From the NCBI GenBank assembly GCA_905397405.1, contig CAJPVJ010000074.1, forward strand, positions 1 to 43,136: a stretch of DNA of 43,136 bases. Direction: 5' to 3'. Below are positions 1-12,616 of the stretch, piece by piece; position 1 is the stretch's first letter; the number at the start of each line of letters is the position of its first letter. Position numbers and translations under genes: made by a program. Source of the stretch: Oppiella nova (lineage: Eukaryota; Arthropoda; Arachnida; Sarcoptiformes; Oppiidae). Under the pieces are notes generated by a model, which ran no database searches, was not told where the DNA came from, and worked only from the letters and a program-made list of their open reading frames with translations.

Positions 1-193
1 TAAGCTAAAACTAATATAGAGAACGTGCACTCATAGCAAACTAATGCATAAAAGTTGCTTCAAATGCTTTACAGTCATAGCGTAAGCAGAGTTGAAAGTG
101 TCCTTTGGTTTGCAGCACAGAGATATGTTAAGTGAATTTGTAAAAAATTGTAAGTCTTATAATATGCAACCGATACAACACTTGTAACAAAGT

Positions 194-820
194 GTATACT
201 ACAGTGTGTCTCACCATGGACCTCTGGCTTTTAATTGAAATATCTTTAAAACTAAATAAGTTAACTAAATAAATGTCGAGTTATGCCATTGAATCCAATT
301 ATGTAACTGTGATTAATATTAATTTAATAAATTAAACAATAAATCAAGAAATATAATTCCGACCTTAACGAGTGATACACCATTTTAAAGATAATTAAAT
401 TCTCTCTCTTTGAGCTGTGGAACACTTTTACCTAGCTACTATTTTATTGTTATTAATTATTGATTGAAAATTTCCCATTGATATTTCCATAGAGATTCTT
501 GATTTTCAAAGGTTATCTGTGAATGAACCGTATGTCGGAGCTGAGTGATCTCAATGCTGTATGAAAGAACATACTTTCCTCTGTAAAATTGCTATAGATT
601 GTATTAACCTTGCTCATTTGGTTTATTCTGTAACCCATGTCTGCAAGAGTGTCCATAGAATTAACATTAATATAAATGGCACATGGGTGATCAGTATGTC
701 AAAAAAATTCCTATACTTTCTAGTTTTAGAAACCGTTGAGTTTACCTTGCTAACTTATTTAGTTTTAAAGATATTTCAATTAAAAGCCAGAGGTCCATGG
801 TGAGACACACTGTAGTATAC
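194..820. mobile_element. Non-autonomous DNA transposon (MITE-like) with 70-bp perfect terminal inverted repeats
   Basis: Positions 194-263 and 751-820 are exact reverse complements over 70 bp. The tips read GTATACTACAGTGTGTCTCA. If the outer GTA/TAC is chance symmetry, the element starts CTACAGTG and is flanked by TA on both sides, which fits Tc1/mariner-type insertion. The interior of about 490 bp is AT-rich. It holds one 80-codon open frame (561-803) that runs into the right arm and resembles no transposase, so I do not call it a gene. Family assignment is an inference from the TACAGTG-like end and TA flanks; the inverted repeat itself is directly visible. Confidence 0.75.
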
Positions 821-860
821 TGTATGTAGAATTCAATGAGTGATAAGGGGATATAATTAT

Positions 861-1053
861 ATATGTGAGCCCAGAATATGAGATGAGTCTCTGAAAATTG
901 CTTTTATTTCTTCTTGAAACATTGCTTTTCTGTAAAGTTTGAAATTTATCAAGTTTAATATAAGTAAATTTCAAACTTTACAGAAAAGCAATGTTTCAAG
1001 AAGATATAAAAGCAATTTTTCAGAGACTCATCTCATATTCTGGGCTCACATAT
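861..1053. repeat. Long near-perfect hairpin (88/89-bp arms, 16-bp loop)
   Basis: The left arm (861-948) and right arm (965-1053) are reverse complements with one single-base indel and one mismatch. The loop is 949-964. The tips (TGTGAGCCC / GGGCTCACA) are flanked by TA. This is either a fold-back MITE or a segment that would transcribe into a long double-stranded hairpin. No coding content is supported, and the minus-strand open frame here is only the arm read through. Confidence 0.75.
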
Positions 1054-2197
1054 ACAGTATAATTTATAATTTAAAAGTGCCATTTACACTGAGTCTGTGA
1101 AGCAATTGATAACAGTTTTAACACAACTTATTAAAACATTTGAACCAAATTTAAACTAAGGATTAAAAGTGCAAAAATCTAGTCTTATATTAATTTAATT
1201 CTCATTCTGCTTATAAAGTACTCGAAAGTATGCTTTAGTTTTCAATGAAAGTCTCATTATTTAAATTACACATTTAGTGTATAAAAACAGTAAAAACTGG
1301 TTAAAAAATTTATGTAACAAATATGTACCTGAGAGTGTTTGTCTATATTTAACAAAAATAATTATTGCCAAAAGGGAAACAAATTTGAATGGATTTCTAG
1401 TTTTATGCAATTATTTCTCAATAATTTCAATATTATGTTAATTTGTTTCATTTTAGAGAAAGAAATGTAAAACTTTTACTTAAAGTTCTCACAAAAAAGC
1501 GTAAAATAGTTTATCTAAATTACCATTTAAATACAATTTTATAAAAGTCATCATTAAATGTTTTGTTTATAAATTTATTATTTTTAAGATTATATTTAAA
1601 TTTTAATCATTTTGGAAAAACATTATTAACTCATCAGTTTGTTTTCATGCCAATAGTATATTAATATAAATTATATTTTTAATTATTAGTAATTTGATCA
1701 ACATTTATATACATTTATTTGAATTCAATTTTATTTTTTAAATATACTTAAGAATTTATATTATTAGTTGTTTGAATCAATTTACTACATGTACATTGAT
1801 GTAATACATGCTAATTATTCATTTTAAAAAATGTTTCAATTATAAATCGTATTTATACAGAAATGTCATTAAAAATGAATTTATAAACATATTATACAAA
1901 AGGTAATAAATTATTATTTCATATTTTATTTAAATCATAGCTATTTTTAATAATTTATATATTGTATTGTGTATATTATATTATGTATCAATATTTACAA
2001 ACTTAGAATCCAATCCGAAAAATTATACATTTGATTATAAAGTAGTTAATAATATGATAATATTAAAAATACGAGTATAATATCACTTGATCACTTACAT
2101 ATCAGTAGTATTATACAATACAGTACTTATTGGCCTATAATGTTGTAGAGTTCAACTATACAAAGAGCAGCTAAGGTCCGCATATCAATGACTAGAA
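1054..2197. other. Non-coding AT-rich sequence
   Basis: No open frame, splice-linked exon or RNA gene can be supported. The sequence is AT-rich with short A and T runs. Confidence 0.6.
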
Positions 2198-2314
2198 TAC
2201 AATGAAAAGTGTGTTTTTTCAATCAAATTTAAAACACTATATCTTATGTATATTTTGTATTCAGTTATCATGTTTTAGTTTTATTGAAGAAACACACATT
2301 TCAATAGTATTATA
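2198..2314. repeat. Fold-back repeat family, copy 1
   Basis: Imperfect terminal inverted repeats: AATGAAAAGTGTGTTTTTTC at 2201-2220 pairs with the GAAGAAACACACATTTCAAT region at about 2285-2304. The core contains TGTATTCAGTTATCA. A related unit lies at 27473-27579 with the same ends and core. Two copies and inverted ends suggest a small non-autonomous element of about 110 bp. Coding potential is absent. Confidence 0.55.
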
Positions 2315-3639
2315 ACCACTGACATAGAGAAATAACTACAATTATAAGCTTTTAAGTTGTACTTGAGAATAAAATAGCACTTTAAATAAAAGCACATCTA
2401 AGATTCTAAATCTAATTTTTGTTGACTGTCCCTACTCTACAACTGTAAAACTCAAATAACTAATGATTAAAAGCAATAAAATTATATTGTTTTCAAAAAC
2501 CCATTAGAAGTGATATAATTCTTATCGTATAATACTTAAAGGTAACCTCGAATAGTCATTTAATATACTTTACTTTCAGGGAAATAGAGTTTATTTGTTT
2601 GTTTTCATTTTAGTGGATTCAAAACTAAAATACAATTATAAATATTAATATTTATTCAAAATAAGGTGTATATTTTAATTAAATGAATAAAAGCGTCATT
2701 ATTAGTCAATAAAATAATAAAATACTTTTCAAAAGTATCTTCTAATGGTTCATTATGGTTTATTTTATAATTTAAGGATTAAGTTTTAAGTCATCGAGAA
2801 AATTTAATTATTATTTTATTCAGTAATCATAGTTTGTATTATTAGATTCAATACAAAAGTAGATCGGACACTAAACTCCAGAGCCTAGAAAGTAATACTG
2901 TACTTTAAGTATAATATTATATTAATGTAGCATTAATACATGTTTACAATCAAATATTATGTGACTGCCTGATCTAATGTACACTGTAATATTATTACAA
3001 CTAATTTAATTGCAATAAGAATAGACCAAAAATAAATACATAACATGGAAGTGATTTATAAAAATAAATTTAAATGTGAATAGAAATAAAATAAAATCAC
3101 TAATTATAGTTGAAAACAAACAAAATTAGATAAATATTAGTTCATACAAACACAATGCAATTTTCTTGTTCATTTGATTCCTTTCATAGTCAACTATAGG
3201 AACTATACAAAACACACTTCACGTTATATCATAATTATGAAATGAAAAGGTGTTTGAAAAAATAAATTTATCAAACATGAAGATATGCTTTTGTGGATAA
3301 TATTGTATATATAAATATATGGCATGCCATTCTCACTTCAATTGTACTATATTAATCATCTAAATTTTAATTCTATTGTATTTCTCATCTTTTTTTTATT
3401 TTTTCTTTCCTTGGATTGCTATCACATATAATCTCTATATTATATAATCATACTATCATTTGCCCTATCCAGTAATTTTTTTTATTTAACATTATTAAAA
3501 ATGTTTGGACGTGCTCAAATGTGAAATATAATATAATTTAATTTTCTATAATTAATAATTAAAGATAGATATAATAGGAAGCAATGTTTTGCCAAATTTT
3601 CAATTGAAAATAAATTAATTGTTAAAAGTTTCGAAAACG

Positions 3640-3685
<46 letters not shown>

Positions 3686-6600
3686 GTAATGAAAATTAAA
3701 TTCAAGCCATGATCTCATTATTATTATTAAATGTTTTTCTCAAACTAGTATAAATTGTATTGAAAATGAAACATTAATTTCTATTTGGTTATCGGGTCTG
3801 AAAATCATTGATAATATGAGTTTATTACAAATTTTCTATTTAATTAATATATTATTGATTAGCTTCGAAAAACGATTTTTAAAAATATTATTTCAAGTTC
3901 TGATAAATTAAGCATTTATTTAAGAATAACAAAAACAATCCCATTTTATGTGAAAATTAATTTTATTTGCTTATTATTTTGCAATGACTTTCTGTCAAAA
4001 GTAATTATTAATTATACAGTATGGTCAACACTAATTGTTCTCACGTTTTTTTGTTTATTTGCTATATTCACTATAATTATAACACTCTTAAATTGATAAT
4101 AATAATAGAAATACTATTATTATTTAACTGCATTTGTAAGAAAACAAATGTATGATTGATGTGTTGAAAATGTTTTATTTTCTCAAAACAAATCAATAGA
4201 AAGCTATTTAAAATTTATAAATATGCTTAAAAATTACTCATATTAACTACCAGTACTTAAATATAATATTTAAATAAAATGATGAAAAATAATTTTTAAT
4301 GTTATAGACAACTTAATAAAATAAACAGAAATAACAAGACTAGTCTATTTATTTAATTATATAATTTACGATTAAATTCAACAAAACTTGTTTGTTGAGG
4401 CTTTTGATGTACAACTTGTCATAAATATATAATTATGAATGTCTTCAATGTCTTCACAGGTTTTTGTGTTGAAAGCTCACGAAAAAGACTGCATTTAATT
4501 CATTCATATAATTGTGTTGTTATTCACTTGAGCCTGTCTTTTGTGTTATTTAAAAATATATTATTGTATTAATATAAAATATTATACTGTAAATGAGGAA
4601 TAAATCTCATTACCAAAACTAATATCTCAAAATTGCTTTAAATCAATATATTAGAAAATTAATACTTAATGCATACATTATTAAATATTATTTGTAATAC
4701 AGGTTATAAAATATCATACTTTGTATATAAAATATAATAATATATATAACATCAAATGTTGAAATAAATATTTTGTTTTCATAATTATTAACTAATTATT
4801 TGGTTCACACGTTTCAAAATATTGCATAAAAATATTTTAATAGCTATAAATCAATTAATCTTTAAATCGTCGATCAATTGACGGAAAAATATATTAAATA
4901 TAAAATTTATTTTTATATAATATTTTAAATTAATTAACTTAATATTTAACATTTCATTGGATATAATTTGTTCCAAATATGTTTTTAATTAATACTAATT
5001 AATATTGCATTTAATTTATTTTGTTATTTTCATAACTTTTATGTGAATAAATTAAGTTTTATTAAAGATTTCTAATAACTAACTAAAAGTACATTCGGGC
5101 ATTTGATCACATTTGGTCTTTTAAAATAATTCAATAATCAATTGTAATCATACGTATTCAGTATATACAGGTTACCCGTAGTACAGTAAATTATATTGCC
5201 CATAACTGTAATACATTGTGGTTTTATTGAACATACTGTATGTTAGTTCTATCATTGATTTCTATATAGTTCGTGGTATAAAAGATTGTATATTCTACAC
5301 AATTGTGCTGCAATATCATTTCCTAAAGGCTTAGCTCTTGTTTAATATAATCAGAATAATGAATGTTTTATTTTTTAAATTAATCAAAGATTATAAAATG
5401 ACTTTTATTTTGCGGCAATAAGTCAGGGAATTCTTGTTTTATAAAAATCATGAAAACAAAATTAGATTTATTTAAATGACATTAATTTATCGATTTAATA
5501 AAAGTAAAAGTTGTGATAATTTTTACTATTAAATTCAAGGATTATCTCAAATACGATTATTCAAAATGGAAAGGTTAATATTGAACCTTTAAAATATTAT
5601 TGATATCATTTAAATATAATGTTTAAGATCAATAATATTAATTCTTATGACTGATAATTCTTATAATAATATAGGGTTTAGTAATTAACCATTAAAATAC
5701 AATTATTTATTTATTCAATTAACTATCAATTACCGATAATTTCCTACTTTAACCTCTTAACCCCCAATCATTGCATTTCTGTTAAAAATATACAAAACAT
5801 AACATTAACTCAGCTTTTTAAATACTTTTATAAATTGGAATCCATTTTGATACTATATTACTCATATACCTAGTTAAAATATCCCTTTTATAAAAATCAT
5901 AAACATATTTATAAAATTTATTTACTTCAAAAACTATCAATTACAGTATGATACATTATATGAGAAAGGTACTTTTGTAGTAGTCTTTCAATAATTGACA
6001 TGAATATAAAAACTTATCATTTCTTTACAATTAGTATATGAATCATTGCATTTACTGAGTTAGATATTCATATAATTTTTGTAAAAATGGTTTTAAAAGT
6101 CCTTTTCTCATATGTATCAATATAACTTAATACAGTACTAATATACTAATATATTAATACTTTAGCTATAGTTTTAGTAAGTTATATTACTCGTATTTTT
6201 GTAAACTAAGAAAACTAGTTTAATTGGAGTGGGTAATTGTGATTGACTTAATATTTATTATAGTACAAGAGAATTACTGTAGATAATATTTTAATTTTTA
6301 AATTTATTAAAATTCTAGAAGTGCAAACAATAATTGCTATAAATATTTATAGCAATTAGATAGAGAAATTTAGATAAGTTATATAATTATTATAACCATT
6401 TCATTACAACATTTTAAAATGCAAGATTATTGTAAATGTGTTTTAATAATAATATTGATAGGAATTAGCTTATAATTATATACTGATTCAAACTACAAGA
6501 TTTACCAAATGAATTGACCATACAAACGACATAAACCTATTAATATGTTACAAGTGTACAAATATTGTTTATAATATTACTAGTTTAGTAATGCAGTACT

Positions 6601-7174
6601 TTCATAAGGGAATAATATTATACAGTATATTCGTAATAAGAAAGGTAAACTTATATTTGTTTTGATGCATTTGTCTGTTGTTTTAGGCATTTATTATTAA
6701 TTAAACCAATTAACCCAATAATGCCTACAAATGAGGGCCAAATCGGCAATTTATGGGCCAATTCTTAATTCTTATATTCTTTGTTTGTCTCCAATCTCTA
6801 TCTCTTATCTTAACATTTGATTTATGATGCCTTTAAACCTATTCTCTCTCACAAACACAACACACAACTCCATCACCTTTTTAACTCTAAGCCATCAAAA
6901 CTGTTTGCTTTTTAACACTTACGGCCAAAACACACAATAATTTATTCAAAACACTTTTTTGTTTTTCACATTTTCATGCTAATCTCAATCATATATTCAG
7001 AAATTCCTCCACAGAATGGAAAATACTTTCATTTTTATAATATAATATAATATTGAGTCTACAAATGAAAGGCATTTTTGATATTAATTATCTTTATATA
7101 TTTAACGATAATTCAAATAATACATTTTGACTATGCTTTAATATTATTGTTCAATATACCGTATTTTTAGGCAC
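2315..7174. other. Non-coding AT-rich intergenic sequence
   Basis: No gene is supported. Content is long AT-rich sequence with an (AG)n tract at 3640-3679 and a pyrimidine-rich, slightly less AT-rich stretch near 6720-6930 that has no sustained open frame. The short minus-strand open frame at 3515-3718 is created by the (CT)n tract and is not a gene. Confidence 0.55.
3640..3679. repeat. (AG)n microsatellite
   Basis: About 40 bp of near-pure GA repeat, one of seven purine/pyrimidine dinucleotide tracts in the window. Confidence 0.95.
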
Positions 7175-7360
7175 TTGTGATTAGGTATCATTCATTAATT
7201 ACCTAGACACTTGTCGGGAGGGGTTAACAAAAGGTTTGCGTACATATGTTAATTTCCTATGAACTGTACTGTACTTGGTGATTAAGTATGGGAGGGGAGG
7301 GGAGGGGAGTACATTCTTGGTCAATTTATTGTCTAAATATTTATTGAAGTGATACAGTAT
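7175..7360. repeat. Degenerate mariner-like MITE copy (related to 8541-8679)
   Basis: Reverse-complement similarity to the element at 8541-8679. Shared pieces are TTTGCGTACATATGTTAATT / AATTTCCTATG / ACTGTAC and a G-rich block opposite the ACCCCTCCCC block of the other copy. Ends with ATTCATTAATTAC and TATTTATTGAAGTGATAC look like decayed versions of the ATTCAATAAGTATG ends. Boundaries are uncertain. Confidence 0.35.
7290..7309 (+). other. G-quadruplex motif
   Basis: GGGAGGGGAGGGGAGGGGAG gives four G runs of three to four, separated by single A. It satisfies the standard G3+N1-7 pattern and is very unusual in this AT-rich background. It lies inside the decayed mariner-like copy. Confidence 0.8.
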
Positions 7361-8015
7361 TTATAAAATTTCGGTTAATAAAGTTTATAAAGTTTCATTG
7401 TAGTCATTGAATTAATAAATATTTAAACATAAGTCAGTGTTAATTAAAACTAGAATTTAGTGTTATTTTTAGAGAAATGTATAATATAGTACTTTACTCT
7501 ATTAATTACATGCATTTCAAATTTAAATATGAGAGCAGTGCTCACCAATCAACACTCAATTCACAAGATTTGAATCAAAAAATATTGACATATAATCACT
7601 ATTATAGCTTCATTTTAGTCCATTATTAATCCAGTTCTTTGTTCACTAAAGTGCTTGTTATGAAGGAATATGTTATTTCTCGTATTTTCTCATTATTTCA
7701 CAACCTATTCAATAGGGTTGTGGCAACAAAATGACTTTTTTGCAAACATTAGTCTTTATAAAATTATTAAATGCCTGCGAGAATAATATGTGTTTATAAA
7801 CACATTAAATGTGAATTTGAATTACTTATTCCCAAAATATATATTCATTATCTACACAGAGAAGAAATAATTTGCACTATACTGTATAGTATAGTATACT
7901 GTATATCAAACCTTTAATTACATTCTTATTAAATGCAATATTCTATATAATTTATAATATTAATATACTGTATTTGGATATTATAAACATTATTTCCATA
8001 TTACAATATATATCA

Positions 8016-8045
8016 TGTGTGTGTGTGTGTGTGGTGTGTGTGTGT
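8016..8045. repeat. (TG)n microsatellite with one interruption
   Basis: TG repeat broken once by GTGG. It abuts the left arm of the 126-bp inverted repeat. Confidence 0.9.
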
Positions 8046-8167
8046 TGTGAAAGTTGTAGTAAATAATTATAACAGTTAATATAATATACCGGTATTAAAT
8101 ATAAAGCTCAGTAATCTATATTATAATATGTACAGTAGAGATTATAATTTTGATCAAATCTAATGCA

Positions 8168-8246
8168 AGACTAATATTTGATATTCAATTTAAAGATTTA
8201 ATTATAGCTTATTGAGATTTTTATTACGTAACATAAATTCAATAGA
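8168..8246. repeat. 79-bp dispersed direct repeat, copy 1
   Basis: Exact match to 11615-11693 over 79 bp, from AGACTAATATTTGATATTCA through AAATTCAATAGA. Here it directly follows the left 126-bp arm. Confidence 0.8.
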
Positions 8247-8264
8247 GAGAGAGAGAGAGAGAGA
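8244..8264. repeat. (AG)n microsatellite
   Basis: Short GA tract at the right edge of the 79-bp repeat. The second copy at 11615 lacks it. Confidence 0.9.
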
Positions 8265-8540
8265 AAGTCTATATATATATATAGTAATGTATTTGTAATT
8301 TACTATAATTTGTATCTATAATACAGTAATGTTTGTGTTGGAAGAAAGGAAATAAATTCTGTATGAATAGTGAACACAAGAAGACAACAAAATTATTTTC
8401 ACTTAAATAAAACATTTGCAATACTTGAATGAAGACGATATAAACGGTTTAACAAATACTAATAGCCATAAAACATAACTTCAAAAACAGATGAACTCAA
8501 TCTTTATATTAATACAAGACTAGTATTTGAATTTCCTGTA

Positions 8541-8679
8541 AGGGTCATTCAATAAGTATGCAAGCAACAATTTACCACCCCTCCCCACGTACTGTACATA
8601 GGAAATTACATTGTGTACCCAGGCATCGCACTGGCTCCCTTTCCCACCCATTGCGTACATACTTATTGAATAATCCCTT
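8541..8679. mobile_element. Small mariner-like MITE
   Basis: Imperfect terminal inverted repeats of about 28 bp: AGGGTCATTCAATAAGTATG on the left, and AAGGGATTATTCAATAAGTA on the complement of the right end. TA lies on both sides (8539-8540 and 8680-8681). The interior is more GC-rich than its surroundings (ACCCCTCCCC, GTACTGTACATAGG). No coding frame. A decayed relative lies at about 7175-7360. The mariner assignment rests on the TA flanks and the TIR style. Confidence 0.5.
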
Positions 8680-10498
8680 TAACTATTATTTGAATTATTT
8701 TTAAGATATCTGGATATCTGATAAAATAATTTTTAAAAACTTTTCACCCTTTCTAATAATTGTTTGCCTTAAACCTGATAACTTTATCTTTAAGGTCTCA
8801 CTTTTAGCAAACATATATTCGTTATCTATATTTTAATATCTTATCACTTTTATAAGATTTTAATTTAAATTTTATTTTAATATATTTATTGATTTATTAA
8901 ATTAATTATATGCTAGCATTCAAAATCACAAAACAAGAGTTGAGATGAAGTCCTGGAGAAACAATTAATTAATGCATTAGATTTGATCAAAATTATAATC
9001 TCTACTGTACATATTATAATATAGATTACTGAGCTTTATATTTAATACCGGTATATTATATTAACTGTTATAATTATTTACTACAACTTTCACAACACAA
9101 ATATTGTATAAAATTTAAATAAAAATTATAACTGTAAATGTATGTAAAAGTTAATTCATTGAACGCCTACCAAAAAACTACAGCATTATTGCAATATTTA
9201 TGATATTATAATGCAATAGACAGATAACTGGGGGCAATAAGTCATTATCAATCGGTAGAGTAATTGATATTTTATTATGTATTCTCTGTACTGTATATAA
9301 AAATCATATCATTATTTAGTTATAGTTCGTGACAAAAAAGCATTTGTGTTTTGGATATAAAATTCAAGATTCATGTTGTGATCAGAGCGTATATCAGTCA
9401 AGGATAAGTATTTTATACTCAATTCAAATAAAACTATTTAAAAACTTCATTTTACTTTAAAAACACTTTTCTTTAATATTATTTCTGAAATATAATATTA
9501 TTCATTAGTTTTTAGCATTTTATTCATAATTTAATAAAATAATTTCATTTAAATTTGACTTTCAGTTACCTAATGCTAATCCTTATGCAGATAATGTAAA
9601 TACTTTAAACATTAGGGGCTATGTAAAGGCCGTTGGCTTGAGGTGTTTGTATAAACTTTTTTAGGTATAAGTAAAATGCCTTCAATTGTACAGTATAGTG
9701 TTTTGCATTTGATTGATATATACTACAGTATATACTATATACTTTCACTTTGTTACATATAATATCATTCAAGGCTGTTTTTGAAGTATTATACAAATTA
9801 AATTAAATTAGCAATCAATTTGAAATACATTCTCCATGAATACATTGTATATTATATTCTGTATAATATTAACCAACTAATTTTTCACTCAGCAATTCGT
9901 CCAACAAATCAAGTTTTTCAAGCCTTTATAACTTAACAAACTAAAATTCTTAATGAATGATACGAAATGAATGAATATATGAATTAAATATATAAATGTA
10001 TAACTTATAAGTAGTTATACAGTATAATAATTTAGTAGTGATACTAGTCTCCCTGACCTGTCTATAATTGAGAAATTGATTGTCTTATATCAGAGCACAG
10101 TTAGACAAATGGTATTACTGTATAATATTCTATTCTTCTCAACAGTTAGCTCTTAAAAAGATAATTAATATTGAAATGAAAATCATATTAAGAATTAACA
10201 TAATATATATTATACTCTCTTAGGTAAATGCTATTTTGATAAACGAGTTATACTTACGAATTATTCTATATATTATAAGGCAATATAAAACATTGAAACG
10301 CCTGACTATGACTTTTCTTAATAAACTAGTATATGAATCTATTTAAATATAATATTTATTATTTATTTCCAAATATTTTTATACAAATAGTAGCTTTAAA
10401 GTCAAAATTGGGCAATAATTATGACACACCTATTATGCACGAGTTATAAAGTTTTAAAATACTGGAGCACTTGTATTATGTTGTAATTATTATTATTT

Positions 10499-10503
<5 letters not shown>

Positions 10504-10531
<28 letters not shown>
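10504..10531. repeat. (CT)n microsatellite
   Basis: Pure CT dinucleotide run of about 28 bp followed by TTTCAG. Confidence 0.95.
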
Positions 10532-10534
<3 letters not shown>

Positions 10535-11614
10535 AGAACAGAAGCGCATATTTAGAGGAAAATTCATAAAATATTTGCGCAATAATTTAAAAAGGCATTT
10601 AAATTTTTATTTAATTTCCAAAATATTTTTTGTTATGATATTAACAAGTAAGTGAATTATTATGATTGTGTTTATAGCGATGTTATGCTATATTAGTGGC
10701 AAATTATTTCCGCAAACAATCGACCGATAGATATGTGAATGACTGCAGAATATAATGAAATAATTTCTCAATTTATACAATTTATACGATTATTATTATT
10801 ACTTATTCTGCTCTACATTTGAATCGAGTGTTAATATATTTTATGTGTTTATATAACATATACGGAGTAAAAAAAGGAGAAAAATTAGAGAAATTTAATT
10901 TTATTATTAATTTTTTATTTCTAAATTTCTTTCTCTCGACTTATCTAAAAGTAAATGTATTTTGAGGTCATTTGAAAACAAACTTTTAATTTCAAAATTG
11001 CTTTTATTGTATTGATTTCTGTGTGAACTGTATGTAAAACAACACAATTCTTAGTGAAACACATAAACGTGTGTTTCTGTCAAAAGTGTTCCCTTTCTCT
11101 CCCTTTCTTTGATTGTTATAACACTTATATATTGTATAATATTTTATGCTTTTTATTAATATTCATAACAAATCCTTAGTTTATTTTTCACAAACAACAT
11201 GTATCATATTTAATTAAAATAATCGTTTTGTCAATTAATGACAAAATGACAAAATAAACAACAACTGAATTAATTAAATTGTTCATATAAGTTAAATATT
11301 CAGTGAATACCTTATTATGACATAATACCTGATACTTATCACTAATTGGTAGAGATGTAAGTGATTGAATTATCAATAAACTCATTATTGCATATTCAAT
11401 AATTAAGCTGAATATTGAGAAATGAATATATCAATTTCATAAATTCAACTGTCTTCTATATAAGTTTTTATGAATTTTAATTACAACAAAATTAACTTAT
11501 TAATTAAAAATTCTTAATATTAATGAATTTTTAATCAACAAATTGAAAATAATTAACAATTGTACATCTTTAATTTTTATAATGTAAAGATATGTTATAT
11601 TTCATTTACTCGTT

Positions 11615-11693
11615 AGACTAATATTTGATATTCAATTTAAAGATTTAATTATAGCTTATTGAGATTTTTATTACGTAACATAAATTCAATAGA
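11615..11693. repeat. 79-bp dispersed direct repeat, copy 2
   Basis: Exact 79-bp match to 8168-8246, without the 126-bp arm or the GA tract beside that copy. Confidence 0.8.
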
Positions 11694-12318
11694 TTTTTAA
11701 AAATCAACTGAATATTTAGCCAACTGCATTTACATTCACACAATTTATTAAAAAGTGAGTCACATTTGATTTTGTGATCTTATCAACGGTAACATTATAT
11801 TTTGAAGATTTCATTTATTAATCATATTAGCCATGTGGTGTATATTCAAACTTTTTTCATAAATTCGTATTACAATAATACAGTATATTACATGAGATTA
11901 CTCAAAAATGTTGACAACATTTGTATTCAATTGGATTAAGTAATTAAGTACACATGTTCATAATTGCACCTATACTAATTTATACTAAAATATCTTATTT
12001 TAATGTCACATAAAGGATACTACAGTTAGATAGGGAGGGATGGGTTCTACATTATAAAGATTGTACTTTTATGTAATTCAGTATAAGATTACATTCAAAT
12101 GACATCTCATTTAATGTTTAAAAACATACATATTTATATTTAATACTGCTTTTCGCGGAAATGAATATTTTAAATGATATAAAGATAACCAAATCGATGG
12201 AAATAATTTAAACATAATTTGTCACATTTTAAAGGAAATTAATATTTACTTGAAATAAGAGACAAAATTTGGTGAGAAATTAACTTCAAATCAAGTGGTT
12301 GTGTGTTATCCTCATAAA

Positions 12319-12616
12319 TAGAGATCAACACTTGTCCGACCTGGGTTGACCTGGGTTCACTTGGGGTTGACTTAAAATTTAGACTGACTTGAGTTGACCC
12401 GGGCTGGCCGGCCCTCGAGTGAAGTACCTTTGTTAACTAAGTAACCCTTAAACCCCTTATTAAGATAAATACTGCGCAACCATTATAAAGGGGTATGAGG
12501 TGGGAAAATTTTAATTAATTAACCAATAAATTATTATAAATCGCAAAACACCTTTGATTTATGATATAAACAAACCGGGAACGGATCCTTAATTTATGGG
12601 CCTTTGTTTATCTCTA
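12319..12616. mobile_element. Non-autonomous hAT transposon with 8-bp target-site duplication
   Basis: Ends are TAGAGATCAACA (12319-12330) and TGTTTATCTCTA (12605-12616), inverted repeats matching at 11 of 12 positions. The immediate flanks are identical 8-mers, CTCATAAA at 12311-12318 and 12617-12624, as expected for the 8-bp duplication made by hAT transposases. The tip TAGAG fits the hAT terminal consensus YARNG. The 298-bp interior has no coding frame. Its left part holds GACCTGGGTT-type short repeats (about 12340-12410) and GC-rich blocks unlike the host background. The exact duplication suggests a fairly recent insertion. Confidence 0.85.

Larger units (their letters stand above)
8041..9099. 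repeat. 1.06-kb unit bounded by 126-bp perfect inverted repeats
   Basis: Positions 8041-8166 and 8974-9099 are exact reverse complements as read by eye, starting TGTGTTGTGAAAGTTGTAGT on the left. The 807-bp middle contains a 79-bp segment repeated at 11615-11693, a (GA)n tract, and a nested mariner-like MITE at 8541-8679. No transposase or other coding frame is visible. It could be a non-autonomous transposon or a local inverted duplication; there is no clear target duplication at the ends. Confidence 0.75.
9100..12310. other. Non-coding AT-rich intergenic sequence
   Basis: No gene is supported. It contains a (CT)n tract (10504-10531) and the second copy of the 79-bp repeat (11615-11693). 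Open frames of about 60 codons on the minus strand (for example 9605-9796 and 11188-11385) have no recognisable motif and the base composition of their surroundings. Confidence 0.55.

Noticed and set aside
561-803. 80-codon plus-strand open frame
   Set aside because: Runs into the terminal inverted repeat of the element at 194-820 and shows no domain or codon bias; best seen as chance.
3515-3718. 67-codon minus-strand open frame with a Ser-Leu run
   Set aside because: The run is the translated (CT)n microsatellite.
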